A stretch of 64,000 bases of DNA. It comes from Isoetes taiwanensis. Its lineage: Eukaryota; Streptophyta; Lycopodiopsida; Isoetales; Isoetaceae. This document shows positions 10,480-22,170 of the stretch, piece by piece. The position numbers and the translations under genes are program-made. Location: contig JAJEKV010000002.1 in the NCBI GenBank assembly GCA_021234155.1, forward strand, positions 10,718,725 through 10,782,724, in the 5' to 3' direction. The first letter of the stretch is position 1. Each line of letters starts with the position of its first letter. The notes under the pieces were generated by a model that saw only the letters and a list, made by a program, of their open reading frames with translations, had not been told where the DNA came from and made no database searches.

Positions 10480-12480
10480 CCAAGTCCAACTGTTGGTACA
10501 TCACCTCTGCTCATGCTAAAGGCATAAACCTTGACCTAATTTTGTGTCCTTATAATAGAGTTTGACCTATACAGCCGCCACATTGACGCTCCCTATTGCC
10601 AGGATACCTAGAAAGGAGCTAGAGTCTAGAGCTGCCCAAGTCACTCCATGTGTAGAGATTGGACTCCCCCAAACCAACTTTGCTAGGACCTTAGAGTGTG
10701 CCTCAAACATCATGGAGGTTTTGCAAAACAACCCTCATTTCATGCCATACCACACGTCCTAAAGTCCATAGACTTGGAGATTATAGATATGTCTCCAGTA
10801 ATGCTGCTCGAGCCATCTTGCTTGCTTATAGAGCCCAAAATGTTGTAGGAGAGCCTTTCAAGTAGACCCTTAGACTCTAGGATATACGAGCATTGCTTTC
10901 GAAGTACAGGGCCAGAGCCACAGAAGAGCTAGAGATGCAACTTCTTGAAGACATCAAGGTCCCAGCCGATGTACAGACAGATAAGGAGAGGAGACCGAAA
11001 AGGCAGACCCAAGAGAGGGAATCACGACGACAAACACCTCAATCGACAAAAGAGTAGAACAGGACACTACCGGCCTATCACAATCTTCATCAAATGGGAA
11101 GAATAATTGGTAACCAACGGCATCAAGAATCTTCTAGATGTCAACCTCCCGGCTACCACGTCCACGAGGTCACATCAGAAAGAGGATCTCGACGCCTTCA
11201 CCAACTCGACGCACATGAGTTTCAAATGGAAGAATGCAAGGCAGCAAAATACAAGTGCAGGAAGACGTTAGGCATCGATGCCACATTGGCATCACGAGCT
11301 AAGGTCAGAGGGCATAATCTTTCATCGAGGAGAGAAGTCATGGCGACACAGGAGTGTATAGAAACCGGAGGGAAGACAACCCGCGACCTTGCAGCCCAAA
11401 GAGCTCGCGAATGTAATGCAACGCCAACAAAAGGAGCAACCAAGCTAGGCAACCACAAAGCACCTAAGGCTGACCAGATGAAGCTTCCAGCCCCTTGCAC
11501 CAAAGAAGAGAACTTTCATCGGTTCCAAAAAGTAGGAGACCATGAGGGGAAGGAGACGCATATCAGGGAAGGAACATCTCCAACTTGAAGGCCTATATCA
11601 GCATTAGGGGCAAGATCAAGGAGGAGAATATTCCGCTCGAACAAGAATTCGGGACCCAGAAACACCTAGAAACCAAAGGAAGGACGACTTTACTACGTCA
11701 GCCAAGGAGTGCGAGACTCGAATGGATAGGACCCAAAGGACGGAGGAGACGACCTAGCCAGCAGGTACAAATCACGCAAAGGCAACCAGAAGGAGCTAGG
11801 GTAGGTGCACATTAGGGCGGATTTGGGGTCTCAAAATGGCCCATATCTTGGATGCCAGAATTCCACGTCATGTTTCTCGCGACCAATGATGTTTGCGCAT
11901 TTTTTTCCAAAGTCAGTATTAGTTGGCAAGTAGAAAGAGGAGCAGGCTTACTTGGCATCCACATGGCGAAATTTCATAGGATATGTTTGTGCATTCATTG
12001 CAACCACATTAATGGCCCGCATTTTTCGAAAATCGTATCGCGGACCAAAATAATGGCTACTTTTCCCGCCTACTGTGCACATGCCCACATGCACCAACCA
12101 TCTTATCAAATTTTGGCACCAAGATTTCCATTGTTCACATTAGCCCGCTTACGTGCATCCTCTCCTTCTCTTCATTTGGAATCCAAGTCTCCAATAGTGT
12201 ATGCGTTTTTTGCTTGGCGAGCATAGAGTTAAGCAACAACGGCGATGTCGCGAACAAGCAAATGTATCGTTACATGCCATGTTTTACTACCCAAATTTTC
12301 ATTCTCAAGTTTTCCTACTTTTCAGCTCTTCAGATTCATCGTATTGCTCCCCCGCCATTCATTCTTACAATTCAACGACCGATCGATCTGACGGTGGAAG
12401 GATATCTATACATAGGCTCGTGGGTGAGAATGCTATCCTTAACGAAGGGTGACTATGGAGTTACATCGCCGGAGCGACAT
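10480..12480. other. Giant element interior, segment A: no recognisable gene
   Basis: Moderately GC-rich. An open frame at 11094-11588 (164 codons) is basic and low in hydrophobics and matches nothing I know. Immediately upstream another frame gives an ARAILLAYRAQNVVGEPFK-like stretch broken by stops. This could be a remnant of a gag-like ORF, but there is no zinc knuckle or capsid signature to support that. Confidence 0.5.
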
Positions 12481-12617
12481 TCATACGCAATGAATAGGTA
12501 GAACTATAGGGTTCAAAATAAATGCTATGGATAGTATATTGCAAAAAAAAAGGGAAGGGAGGGGGGAAGGGATTTGAAGAGGAGGATATTTGCAAATTTG
12601 CACCCTCAATAATACAT

Positions 12618-12685
12618 GGATCACACCATGCGAAAATGCATATGCACTTTGTAAATGTGTAGTGAGATTTCGCGTCATGTGATCC
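12618..12685. repeat. GGATCACACC hairpin, copy 1
   Basis: Left arm GGATCACACCATGCGAAA, right arm TTTCGCGTCATGTGATCC, with a loop of about 32 bases. Confidence 0.8.
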
Positions 12686-13381
12686 TTGCTTCTTTTTTCT
12701 TCCCTCTTCTTGATTTATATTCACTCACTGAATCAAATATTTTTCTTTGGGCTATATTTATCAGATGTCGGGTATTTGAGACTAGGGAAAAGCATTACTA
12801 GCATCGTTGTTGTCTAAAATATGGACATAAGAGACATGCTTTTCCAAGATATACATTCAGGGCAATGGGCATCTAGTTTTACGTTGTAAAGTTGTGGGAG
12901 CCGAGCTTGAAAGTCGTCCCATGACCTCTTTTAAGCGAATTGTGCAAGCCTTATGAGAATGGTGTCCTTGCAATGAAGAAATGTTTGATAAGACGTGCAT
13001 CCAGGGTTGTTGAAAAAATGAGTTACAAAATATTTGCTCTATTAGAGGTGTTTACTAATGCCACGACACAAAAAGCTCCAAAGATATATTGTATAAAACG
13101 TCGCTTTCATGAGCCTTTGGATCAGTTAACTCAAAGTGTCACATATGGAAACATTGTTAGGTTTGATAAAATAACATAAAAATCTTATTTAATAAAGCTT
13201 TGGTTGTTGGTAAAGTGTTGGCTTATTGATTAAGTGTTTGTATTTTGCTTTGAGGCCCTCTTTGAAAAAGTTTAGTTCATAAAACATAATATAACTTGGA
13301 ATGATACATATTTTATATGCAAATGGGAGACTATTGATGAGGGACTTGGTGTTATTATCTATTGACAACAAACAAGAAAGT

Positions 13382-13448
13382 GGATCACACCATGCGAATT
13401 TAGTATATTCCAACCTTTTAGCTTATACAAAATTCGCTTGGTGTGATC
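13382..13448. repeat. GGATCACACC hairpin, copy 2
   Basis: Arms GGATCACACCATGCGAATTT and AAATTCGCTTGGTGTGATC. The loop has no evident similarity to that of copy 1. Confidence 0.85.
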
Positions 13449-13689
13449 TTTTTGGAAAAAGATGACTTCCTATAGTAAAATTACTTTGATTATCTTTTAA
13501 TAAAAGAAATATATATGTGTCTTATTTGAAGTTAAGTGTGGATATGTGACGTGCTCATTTATTGATAAAGTGTTTGCTTTTTGAGAAAGGCTAATAACTT
13601 TATGTACTACTAGAGTTGGTAAAGTATTTTAGATGCAAATAGGAAGGGGTACTTGTGTTTAGGTTTAATTTGACAACAAGCAAGAAAGC

Positions 13690-13757
13690 GTATCACACCA
13701 TGCGAAATGATTGTGTTCTATTTTTTTTGCATATGTATTATTCCCTTGATGTGATCC
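13690..13757. repeat. GGATCACACC hairpin, copy 3
   Basis: Arms GTATCACACCATGCGAAA and TTCCCTTGATGTGATCC. It is the least paired of the set after copy 6. Confidence 0.75.
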
Positions 13758-13938
13758 TTCTTAAAAAAAGATATGCTCTTTGAAAAGGACTAATAACTTT
13801 ATGCACTTGGGGTGGTAAAGCATTAAATGAGAAGGGGTACTTGAAAAGGACTAATAACTTTATGCACTTGGGGTGGTAAAGCATTAAATGAGAAGGGGTA
13901 CTTGTGTTTAATTTTAATTTGACAACAAATAAGAAAGT

Positions 13939-14006
13939 GGATCACACGATGCGAATTTAGTGTGTTCCATTTTTGTTGCATATGTACTATTCGCTTGGTG
14001 TGATCC
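13939..14006. repeat. GGATCACACC hairpin, copy 4
   Basis: Arms GGATCACACGATGCGAAT and ATTCGCTTGGTGTGATCC. The loop shares TTGCATATGTA-TATT with copies 3 and 5. Confidence 0.85.
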
Positions 14007-14077
14007 TTCAAGCATTTTAGATACAAATAGGAATGAGTACTTGTGTTTAATTTTAATTTGACAACAAATAAGAAAGT

Positions 14078-14145
14078 GGATCACACCATGCGAATTTAGT
14101 GTGTCCCTTTTTTTTTGCATATGTATTATTCGCTTGGTGTGATCC
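14078..14145. repeat. GGATCACACC hairpin, copy 5
   Basis: Arms GGATCACACCATGCGAAT and ATTCGCTTGGTGTGATCC. It is almost identical to copy 4 and shares its preceding GACAACAAATAAGAAAGT flank. Confidence 0.85.
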
Positions 14146-14304
14146 ATCTTGAAAAAAAATAGCTTTCAAGTAAAAGGAAAGAAAGAAATATCTTATTTAA
14201 AGTGTAAAGTGTTAGTATGTAAAGTGTTGGTTTATTAAAATACTATTTGTTTACACTAAGTTGTAAGTTCAATATTTGTGTTTCTATTTACTTTTTTTAC
14301 GCAA

Positions 14305-14375
14305 GGATCACACCAGGCGAATTTCTTATATGCAATTACTTCTCACAAGATGAAGATTTCAAAATCATATGATCC
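14305..14375. repeat. GGATCACACC hairpin, copy 6
   Basis: The left arm GGATCACACCAGGCGAATTT is well kept; the right arm AAATCATATGATCC is decayed. Confidence 0.65.
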
Positions 14376-14560
14376 TCTTTAAACAAGGATGGCTTTGACC
14401 TTCAATGTTCATAAATTTTATGAATGTTTGCATATAAGAATGTCACATATCATATTTTCTTAAAAAATGGTCATCAAATGGATAACTAGTCAAAGAGTTC
14501 TTCTACTACTTAAAGAGTTTCAAGACTCATTTTTGCTATAATTTAAATAGCAATAGATTT

Positions 14561-17500
14561 TTAAAGGAATCTATTGTGAACAGTAGTCAAAGACTTCTTG
14601 TATTAGAGATATCTAAACACAAACACCATAACCTTTATACTTCAAGAATATATAAACCCTTCACATTGCAAAGTATAATGTCATTTATTAGCATCTTCAC
14701 GAACATTTCCCCTTCCTTATCTGGGCAACTCATCTCAAGGAACTGTATTCGATTCAATGCCTTCATCCTCTCTCAATCTCTCACAATATCCCGTGAGGCC
14801 GAGTTACCATCACCACAAAATCGGACTAAACTTGAAACATCCCAAATGACTCGCTTGCCACTCAACGGATCCAATGGATATAAACCGCCATCCGCCTGGA
14901 TGTCGACACTTTTTGAGCACGCAAGACGCAACATGTCGAGGTCTAAGTTCTTATTTTTTAGACCTCCTTTTTTATGATTGAAGACCGGAGCATATTCGTG
15001 AGTCGATGGATCCTTATCCACACATCATTTGAGCTTCCATATCGCATGGATCGCCGGCGCCGAAATGAAGATGTACAATTTGTATGCCCCAAAGACAATT
15101 ACGGCTTGTGGTGAGCCTAACGTCCGTACTAACCTCGCTTTTTGAAATTTGCAACGTGCATATGGAAATCGAAAAAGTCCATTCTCCTACAATCCATGCT
15201 TTTATACATTAAGCAAATTCAAATTTCGAATTGTAAGGGGCGGAAGCCCGTATTGGGATGAAGTAAAGATCCCTATAATGTTGGGTTCACATGGACGAAT
15301 CATGGCTACCGCTTAAAACTCACCCGAACTTGGGGAGGCAAAAAATCAGCCCCGCTTTTGGAAAATCAGCCCTCGCAAGATCCAACTTGCATAGCTGATG
15401 CACGTTGAATTTTTAATCGTCTCGACTCCATCAGAACCCCAACAGGGCCTAAACTTCTCCATGTGAACCACCCATAAGGCGCAGCCTTGGCAAATACCGA
15501 ATGAAAGTTCGATACAAAGCTTCAACCTACACATTCAAATTTTGAAATGTGGAAGGCGGAAGTTTGTATGGCCATGGCCTCTAAAATGAAAATAAATAGC
15601 AAGAATCGATGACACGCACGCTTGGTATCCGACAAACCAAGAGACACGTGTTGCATCACCGTCGACAACCAACAAAATTAAATACATATGGCGCCATGAA
15701 TGCGCCGATCCCCTTATTCCCGAGAATATTCCAAGTAAATGTAAATGATGAGATGTTGATATCCTAGGTGGCATGGGAAAAAGGAGCGAAATATGACGTG
15801 GATCGGCCGATAGGAGGCCATTTTCAGACCCCAAATCCGCCCTAATGATGGAGATGACCACACTTCCAAGCACGAGAGAGGCACCTCGAATGAAGCAAAG
15901 CCCAATCAACAGGGCGACTCGTAAATTCAACCTACGGAGGAATGACAATGCCCGCCAACCACCACCGATCTCGTGAGCTTCAAGACATTCAAGAACGTCC
16001 GACCGCAACAGCCGTGATCAACCGATCAATGGCACCGCATCGGCAACCTTGCAAATCGACACACCGCATATAGGGACGCTTGAGCTGTCACCGCATTCCT
16101 TACGCACTTACCGACATACACATTAAGGAGGAGCATCTTTTTCAAGGGATCACATCGAATTTAACACTCTTCGCGAACTTGGGGTGACGAGCTCCGGATC
16201 GCACATGAAGCTCAACAGTAGTAGCAAAGATCTCAAGGAATCCCGAGTCAACCGTAACGAAGAAGATGCGTAAAACCAAGGATCAAACGCGATAGGAGGA
16301 GGGGAAACCCTAAAGGAGTATAAACATTTAAGTAGATCTTCGAAGTTGTTTTGAAAAAAGTGGATGAATTAAAATCCCAATGTAAATGCTGTGATATGTC
16401 TATTGTATATCTCGGGTGCTCACAGATATAGTGGAGAAACATGAGTTTAAAGTCATGTTTTACTTGATTTAGCTTTTAGATCGGAAGCTCCTTCACTTCG
16501 ACTACCAAATGAGGAAGCAAGGAAGCACAACTATAGCCCAAGATCAAAATGGAAGAGCAAGTACGGGGGAGAAATGACCGAGCCCAAGCAAACCTTCGAC
16601 TCCAAATGCTTCGGAAGTGCCCTCAAGTAGAAGACCGCCGTCCACCCAATGTCGTAATAAGAGACAACACCGTCATGTCAAGATCATCACCGCACCAGAC
16701 ATCGCCGTGGCACACACTACCTTGTTGTGGCAAATGCGCAACACTTGACTAACTTATGACACGAAAGTGGCCTCAACAATAGAAGGAGGAACGACCCGAC
16801 ATCAACGAGCCAACTAAGAAGGCAACATCTCGACAACCATAATTCCACCTTGTGGTAATATAGGGTGATGCGCTATGACACGTGTATTAGATGGAGATGC
16901 ACTTAGAAAGGAATCGCGATGAGGAGATATGCCTTCAAAGAACTAGGTGATGGCTTCATGGGTACTCCTACCAAGAATTAGAAGAGAAGAAGCCGATCAT
17001 ATTCCGACATGTGGCACGCCAAACGCCCAAGGTAGAAGCATTCGACACCTTAACGACAAGGATAGCAAACCCGGCACCTTCGCAAAAGAGAGTTCAAGAT
17101 AATAGCCGCTATTCAACGACAAGAGTATATCTAAGGCATGTACTTCTTCAACTCAAGGGTCAAGCTGCGCAGATATAAGGATCCATCATCCCGACAATAT
17201 AGCCAGCAGGGAGGAGAGCCATGAAGCTTTACTTGACAGAGAGACCGACATGCATAGAGGGACAAAGGTCAGGAACTGAAAGCTGGAGAAGTGCTAGTAA
17301 CCCACTTCTTCCACGAGCCCCTAGAGGCAAAGGAGGATCAAAACCGACGGCACAATCAAAACCACCGGAGGGTACCTCAAGACAAGAAGACGGCATAGCA
17401 CTGAGGAACGTGACAATGTCCAAGCCATGTGACCGAGGATCTCAAACAAGGAAGATTGGAAGCTCGATGGAGAAGCAATTAGGTGAGGCGAGGCGAGCCG

Positions 17501-20427
17501 ATAACTTCTGCACGCAGACTTGCATGCAACTTGGTGAACCCAAGGATGGACGATTCAAAGAACAACTGCAGAAGAGAACAACTCCAGAGGAGTATAGCCA
17601 AAGGAAGCGCGCATAGCCTCAAGAGACGCCTCCAAATAGCTTCAAGTATCATGAAGGGGGAACAATTACCGCCCGAGAACAGGATCAGAAGCGTGACCGA
17701 AATGTCGAAGCATCAACGACCAAAGACACCTTTAGTTAGAATGTGATGCAAAGCGTGTTGTGCCATAGCCGACAAACATCGGAGGGCCCAAGTATATCAA
17801 CAAGTTACCCGAGTAATGAAATGACGCACAAATAGGAGGATATAGATCGTCAACACCATTGCAATCGAGGAACACCGATGACATTACCAAGGAGTAGGTG
17901 TGCAACTTCGAAGGGAGGCACAAGGGGGACTTAATAGCTCTAGTAGTAATTGTAATTATGTAAGCTATATGCTTTGCATATATAGTTCCCTTTGTTATTC
18001 CTTCCTCCCATAGCGTAACAAATCAAAGGAAGAGATGTCGTCAATTTGCGGGGGTGAAGCAATCAACATCCTCAACACTCTTCGCACAACAAGAGGACTC
18101 GATGTATGAGACGCCGATGGAGTCAAGAAACAATATCGGATACAGAGTCGTAAGATGAAAGATCTTTTTCAACGGCGCCACCTTCAGGCTTTTGAAAAGC
18201 GGCATGGAAGATTTCAAGTGATCAACTACACCATCAAGCCACCAGCAATGAGAGGCTTCTAACGAACAAAGTCAACCTCTACATCAAAGGGGAGCCACCG
18301 TCAAGGAGACTAAAGTATCGAGCGACTCGGAAGAACGTACCTTGCTACTTCAAGCATGCAACGAGTGGATGAGCTTCTAGCAAGCTCATGGATCTAAGGC
18401 CATGGGGCCTAGTAGGTTAAATGTACGGACGGCAACATCCATATTGGGATTAGAAGGCATTGCCAGATATTCTTGCTGAAAGGATTGCCCCAATATTGAG
18501 CTAAGCGTCAAGGATTGGGAAGGAAACGCATAGGAGTGACTAAAATTATACACGATTGTTAACAGTCATCCAACGTATTGAAACCACTTGGTGAGATTGA
18601 TCTCCTCGCTAAGAAGGAATCATTACTAGGATAATTGTTGACCATGTATAAATCTAGCCCCTCCAAAAGAATAATCCAACCGAAAGAAAAGAAGTAATCT
18701 AACAAGTCCGGCCAACTTGTTACGATGGCATCAATTCGATTGGTAGGAATATTCCAAGAGTTTAAATAACTAAGAAAGGGGGAATCTCTAGAATATAAAA
18801 GAATAATACATGTAAGGTACATCTAAAATAAGAATTATAGTAATCAAATAGTCTTTTGAGACAGAAGGAATTGTCATGATGACAAAACCTTGTGGTTTAG
18901 AATCGTTCTAAGTAGGTAAACCATAACTATATTGAAATAAATGATAACATAATATGTGCATCCATCTTAGATGGTTATATATGTCAGCTAAGGCTAGTAA
19001 ATTAATGCGCTAAATAAGAAGCGTATAACCTCTTAAGGGGAGAGAATAGATATGACGTTGTGTACAATGTCATTGAAGGGGTGCAGGATCATTTTCTTTT
19101 CGAAGAAAGTGGGAGGGCTCAATCTTATGATTGAACGTACTTGCATCGAATTGACCGACCCATAGAATAGAGTTCCCTCCGGCAATGGCCGAAGCGAACA
19201 GAGCGTAAGATAGATAGATACCTTAGTGCTCAGGAGGCCTTCAACGTGCGAGACTGACGTGATAGCTAACTACACCAAGGAAGTGGAGCAAAAATATGAG
19301 AGCAATGCAACGACCAAGTCATCTCCAAATTACTCCACGCCGGCTCAATGGGCAGATGCGCCCTAGCCTTAGGAAAGGTTTGCCCATGTATAATAAGCTT
19401 TAATGTGTCTTATTGACAAGTTAAATATAGATCCTAATAACCACATAGAATTTGGAAATAAGTTAAATAACAACGGTAATGTGAGGTAGCATGTTAATTA
19501 ATCCTTCGCAAGGATGCAATTCCTTCCAAGGATAGCTATATAACCTCGGGTCCTTATAAATATAAATAGAAAATAGAATTCAGATATACTTAAAGTGCAT
19601 CTTAGGGATATACTTCCAAGGGTAATGCAGGACCCAAGGAAGAGAATAAGAAGCACATCTAATTCTTGTGTATGATAATTAAAACCTTGTCTATGTAACA
19701 ATAGGTCTAAATCAGGGTTATTGTTTAAATAATCGCGACCTAAAAGTTGTTAAATATTGCAAAGCTAGAGTAAATATAATTGTACGATCGAAAGTAATGT
19801 ATCCGATACTATGATAATGTTAATTCATAAATATTACCTTAGAGTAAGTATGTTAATCGCATGCATTAAGGGAAGTCCAAAGAGGATCGCAGCAAAAGCC
19901 CAAGACCTGCCATGTTTATGTAAAGACGCTAACGGATGCTAGCCGACATGCAACAGCTTGGTGGAGGAAGTACGAAGATATCCTCTCGCAAAGAAGAGTT
20001 CTAGAATAGTTGTGATTTCTACCATTTAAACTAATCGCTTAAATTTTGTGTGAGATAGTAAGTATGTAATTATAGATATTGTAAAATTAATGCAGGATTT
20101 CAGGGTGCAAGACTTGCAACACAAATTTTGTTATAACGTGTTGCAAGGGATGAAGAGTACCTTGAAGTGTAAATTTTGTATGAACTTGATAAACTTTGAA
20201 AAACTTAAATGTTGTATTAAGTAAGCTTAGTAATTACCTTGGCGCTGATTAAGTTACGGGTGTTTATAAGTTAATTGGATAATGAAATAATACGAATGTC
20301 TTAAACATTACCTTAGAGTAATTCTAATAATTATGTAACTATAATAATAATTGCATGCATCAAGTTGGTTGCGTGACGAAGATCCCAAGGTGGGGAGAAC
20401 CCCGATGTCGCGGACAAAGATCATTTT
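14561..20427. other. Giant element interior, segment C: no recognisable gene
   Basis: From 14,900 to about 18,400 the DNA is moderately GC-rich with several 60-130 codon open frames on both strands, the longest at 15535-16008 minus and 17221-17616 plus. None carries an RT, integrase, RNase H or capsid motif. Codon-like periodicity is not apparent by eye. From 18,400 to 20,430 it is AT-rich and empty apart from repeated ACCTTAGAGTAA-type strings. I see no internal transposon ends. Confidence 0.5.
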
Positions 20428-20439
20428 AAGGTGGGAGAA
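20428..20439 (+). promoter_or_regulatory. Polypurine tract
   Basis: AAGGTGGGAGAA directly abuts the TGTGACG start of the 3' LTR, the expected place and composition for the plus-strand primer. Confidence 0.75.
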
Positions 20440-21999
20440 TGTGACGCTCCAAAGATAACATATGGTATGAATACGATATTATAATCGACATCGCCACTAG
20501 TACATGTCGATTCGCACGACATGTACACGGCGATCGTAAAGGGTAGTACCCTAGGGTACGACCTTGAACCATTATATTGCACATGTTAAGGCCACATGTG
20601 AATATAATATCTTTGCCATGTGGCAATAGCCCATTGACCAAAAGGGCCCAGCCCTAAAATTCGGGGGATAAAGGGGTATAAACCCTAAAAGGGAAACCCT
20701 TTCGGGTTTCCAGCTCTATAGGTCGGATTGGAGCAAAGATGGACGCTATTTCACCTAAAGAGTAGCAGAGGAATCGGAATTCCCTAGGTTGCAACGATCC
20801 AAGACCAGCAGCCTCGAAATCCAGCAAAGATGGACGCTTTCGAGGAGGGGAGCCAGCCAAGAAGCTGGTTAGTGGTTGATCCGATAGTTAGATCCGAAGT
20901 TTTCAGCCCTCATTCCATAGGGATTAGTATCCATTCTTAGCTATAGCACCCCTACAACCTAAGAATGATAAACACTAACAAAGGAACCTAACCATGTATG
21001 ATTAGGTAGATTAGAATAGATGTATTCTATTATTTCAGTTACATTGTGTTGATGTTTTGACATTCTATGCCCACTCTTGTGTATTGGGAAGGGGGTAGAG
21101 ACCCGAGCCCAAGTAGATGGATGATCCTAGTTTTAGCCCATTAATTCCTAATTAATGCGGCCCGCACGTGAGCCCTTTGGTTGTGGGTGGAGGGATCCGG
21201 ACCGGCCGATAAGGAAGAACATGTCCCTACACGCATCCCCTCCGGTGTGTAAGGCCTACCGGGGTCTCCTGGGCTAGGCTTAATGGCTTGTCACCGCTGC
21301 GTGGGGGCAAGGCATGAGCTCGACACTCGTGGGTGATGCGCCACCTTCCAAAGAGTTGAAGTCGAATAAGAGCAAAGGGCTCTCTAGCCGCCTGTGAAGG
21401 GCATGGATGCTTCTGGAGGGGAGGTGACTTCCCTCCTGCCTCATCGGGGCTGGGGAGATGCAACCCAGTAGTAGTAGCCCCTCTGGCTATTCACCCGGCA
21501 GGCTACGGTTAGGTCCCAAAGCTTTTCAACCTATTCTGCAAAGTGTGCACGGGAGGGGCGGATGGAGTGGACTACCCAACGGCCATGTTCCTATGGCAGC
21601 CAAATCCATTTGCCATGAATTCTGTCTGCATTGTTATCCAGAGATCCAAGCCGTCAGTCTTTCCCCATGAGTCTGAGCCTGGGTAGGGTCTTCCCCATGT
21701 TATGTTGATGTACTGATGTGTTGTTGCAGCTACTGTGATATGGTGGACCACCCTTCGAGGTGGGTATGTTATTGTTGATTGATGTCATGTGCTCATGTTT
21801 GCTTACGCTTCCGCAGCTAGGATGATCCCGAGGGAGACGGGATGAATGACACGTCCATTCTTTCCCGTCGGGCTCTTGGCCACCATCAAGGGCCCGATGT
21901 TAGGTGGACGGCCTCATGTCAGCGAGCAGATGCTGGTTTGAGGGATGATCTCCAGTTTGTATACGATCGGGGCATCGTATATGAGCTGGGGCCGTCACA
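20440..21999 (+). repeat. 3' LTR of giant element (1560 bp)
   Basis: Collinear with 1352-2921, with the same TGTGACG and CGTCACA ends. It is followed directly by the CACCA target duplication and the resumed copia gag. Confidence 0.95.
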
Positions 22000-22144
22000 C
22001 ACCATAATCATCTCCTTCAACTATTTCCCACAAGCCTTCAACTTGCAAAACATGCCTTATTTTCTCTTTCCAAACCTGAAATCCTGAGTCTCCTTTGAAT
22101 ACCTCAATGGCACTCAACAAGCCAGCTCCAAATCTGCTAGTCAT
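22000..22144 (-). pseudogene. copia gag, N-terminal 49 codons
   Basis: From the ATG at 22144 the minus strand reads MTSRFGAGLL, then FKGDSGFQVWKEKIRHVL and LWEIVEG. This is the standard N-terminus of plant copia gag (F-x-G-x-x-F-x-x-WK, L-x-x-x-x-LW). The frame stops being gag-like exactly at the CACCA target duplication (22000-22004), where the 20.6-kb LTR element begins. It resumes in the same frame at 1351. Confidence 0.85.
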
Positions 22145-22158
22145 CTTGCTAAAACCCT

Positions 22159-22170
22159 GCTCTGATATGA
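22159..22170 (-). promoter_or_regulatory. copia primer-binding site (tRNA-Met type)
   Basis: Immediately inside the LTR the minus strand reads TCATATCAGAGC. It matches the TGGTATCAGAGC primer site complementary to initiator tRNA-Met at nine of twelve positions, including the ATCAGAGC core. It lies 15 bp before the gag ATG. Confidence 0.65.

Larger units (their letters stand above)
12481..14560. other. Giant element interior, segment B: AT-rich with six dispersed hairpins
   Basis: Base composition drops sharply compared with both sides. There is no coding signal. The segment carries six copies of a 67-71 bp imperfect palindrome (listed separately). A short direct repeat, AAAGGACTAATAACTTTATG with its GGGGTGGTAAAGCATTAAAT extension, is duplicated around 13780-13900. 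Confidence 0.65.
1352..21999 (+). mobile_element. Giant LTR retroelement, 20,648 bp, no recognisable gag-pol (LARD-like)
   Basis: The element has two long terminal repeats (1352-2921 and 20440-21999), both beginning TGTGACG and ending CGTCACA. It has a tRNA-Met primer site at 2923-2934, a purine tract just before the 3' LTR, and an exact CACCA 5-bp duplication at 1347-1351 and 22000-22004. All boundary marks of a single retroviral-type integration are present. Without the hAT insertion and its 8-bp duplication the element is about 14.7 kb. I find no RT, integrase, RNase H, protease or capsid motif in the interior on either strand, so it fits a large retrotransposon derivative mobilised in trans. 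Orientation is taken from PBS and PPT. Confidence 0.9.

Noticed and set aside
11094-11588. 164-codon ORF in the giant LTR element as a gag gene
   Set aside because: No zinc knuckle, capsid helix or protease motif, and composition resembles the surrounding non-coding DNA. The length alone is not enough.
15535-17616. Minus ORF 15535-16008 and plus ORF 17221-17616 as pol remnants
   Set aside because: No RT, RNase H or integrase motif in any frame; both look like chance frames in GC-richer DNA.
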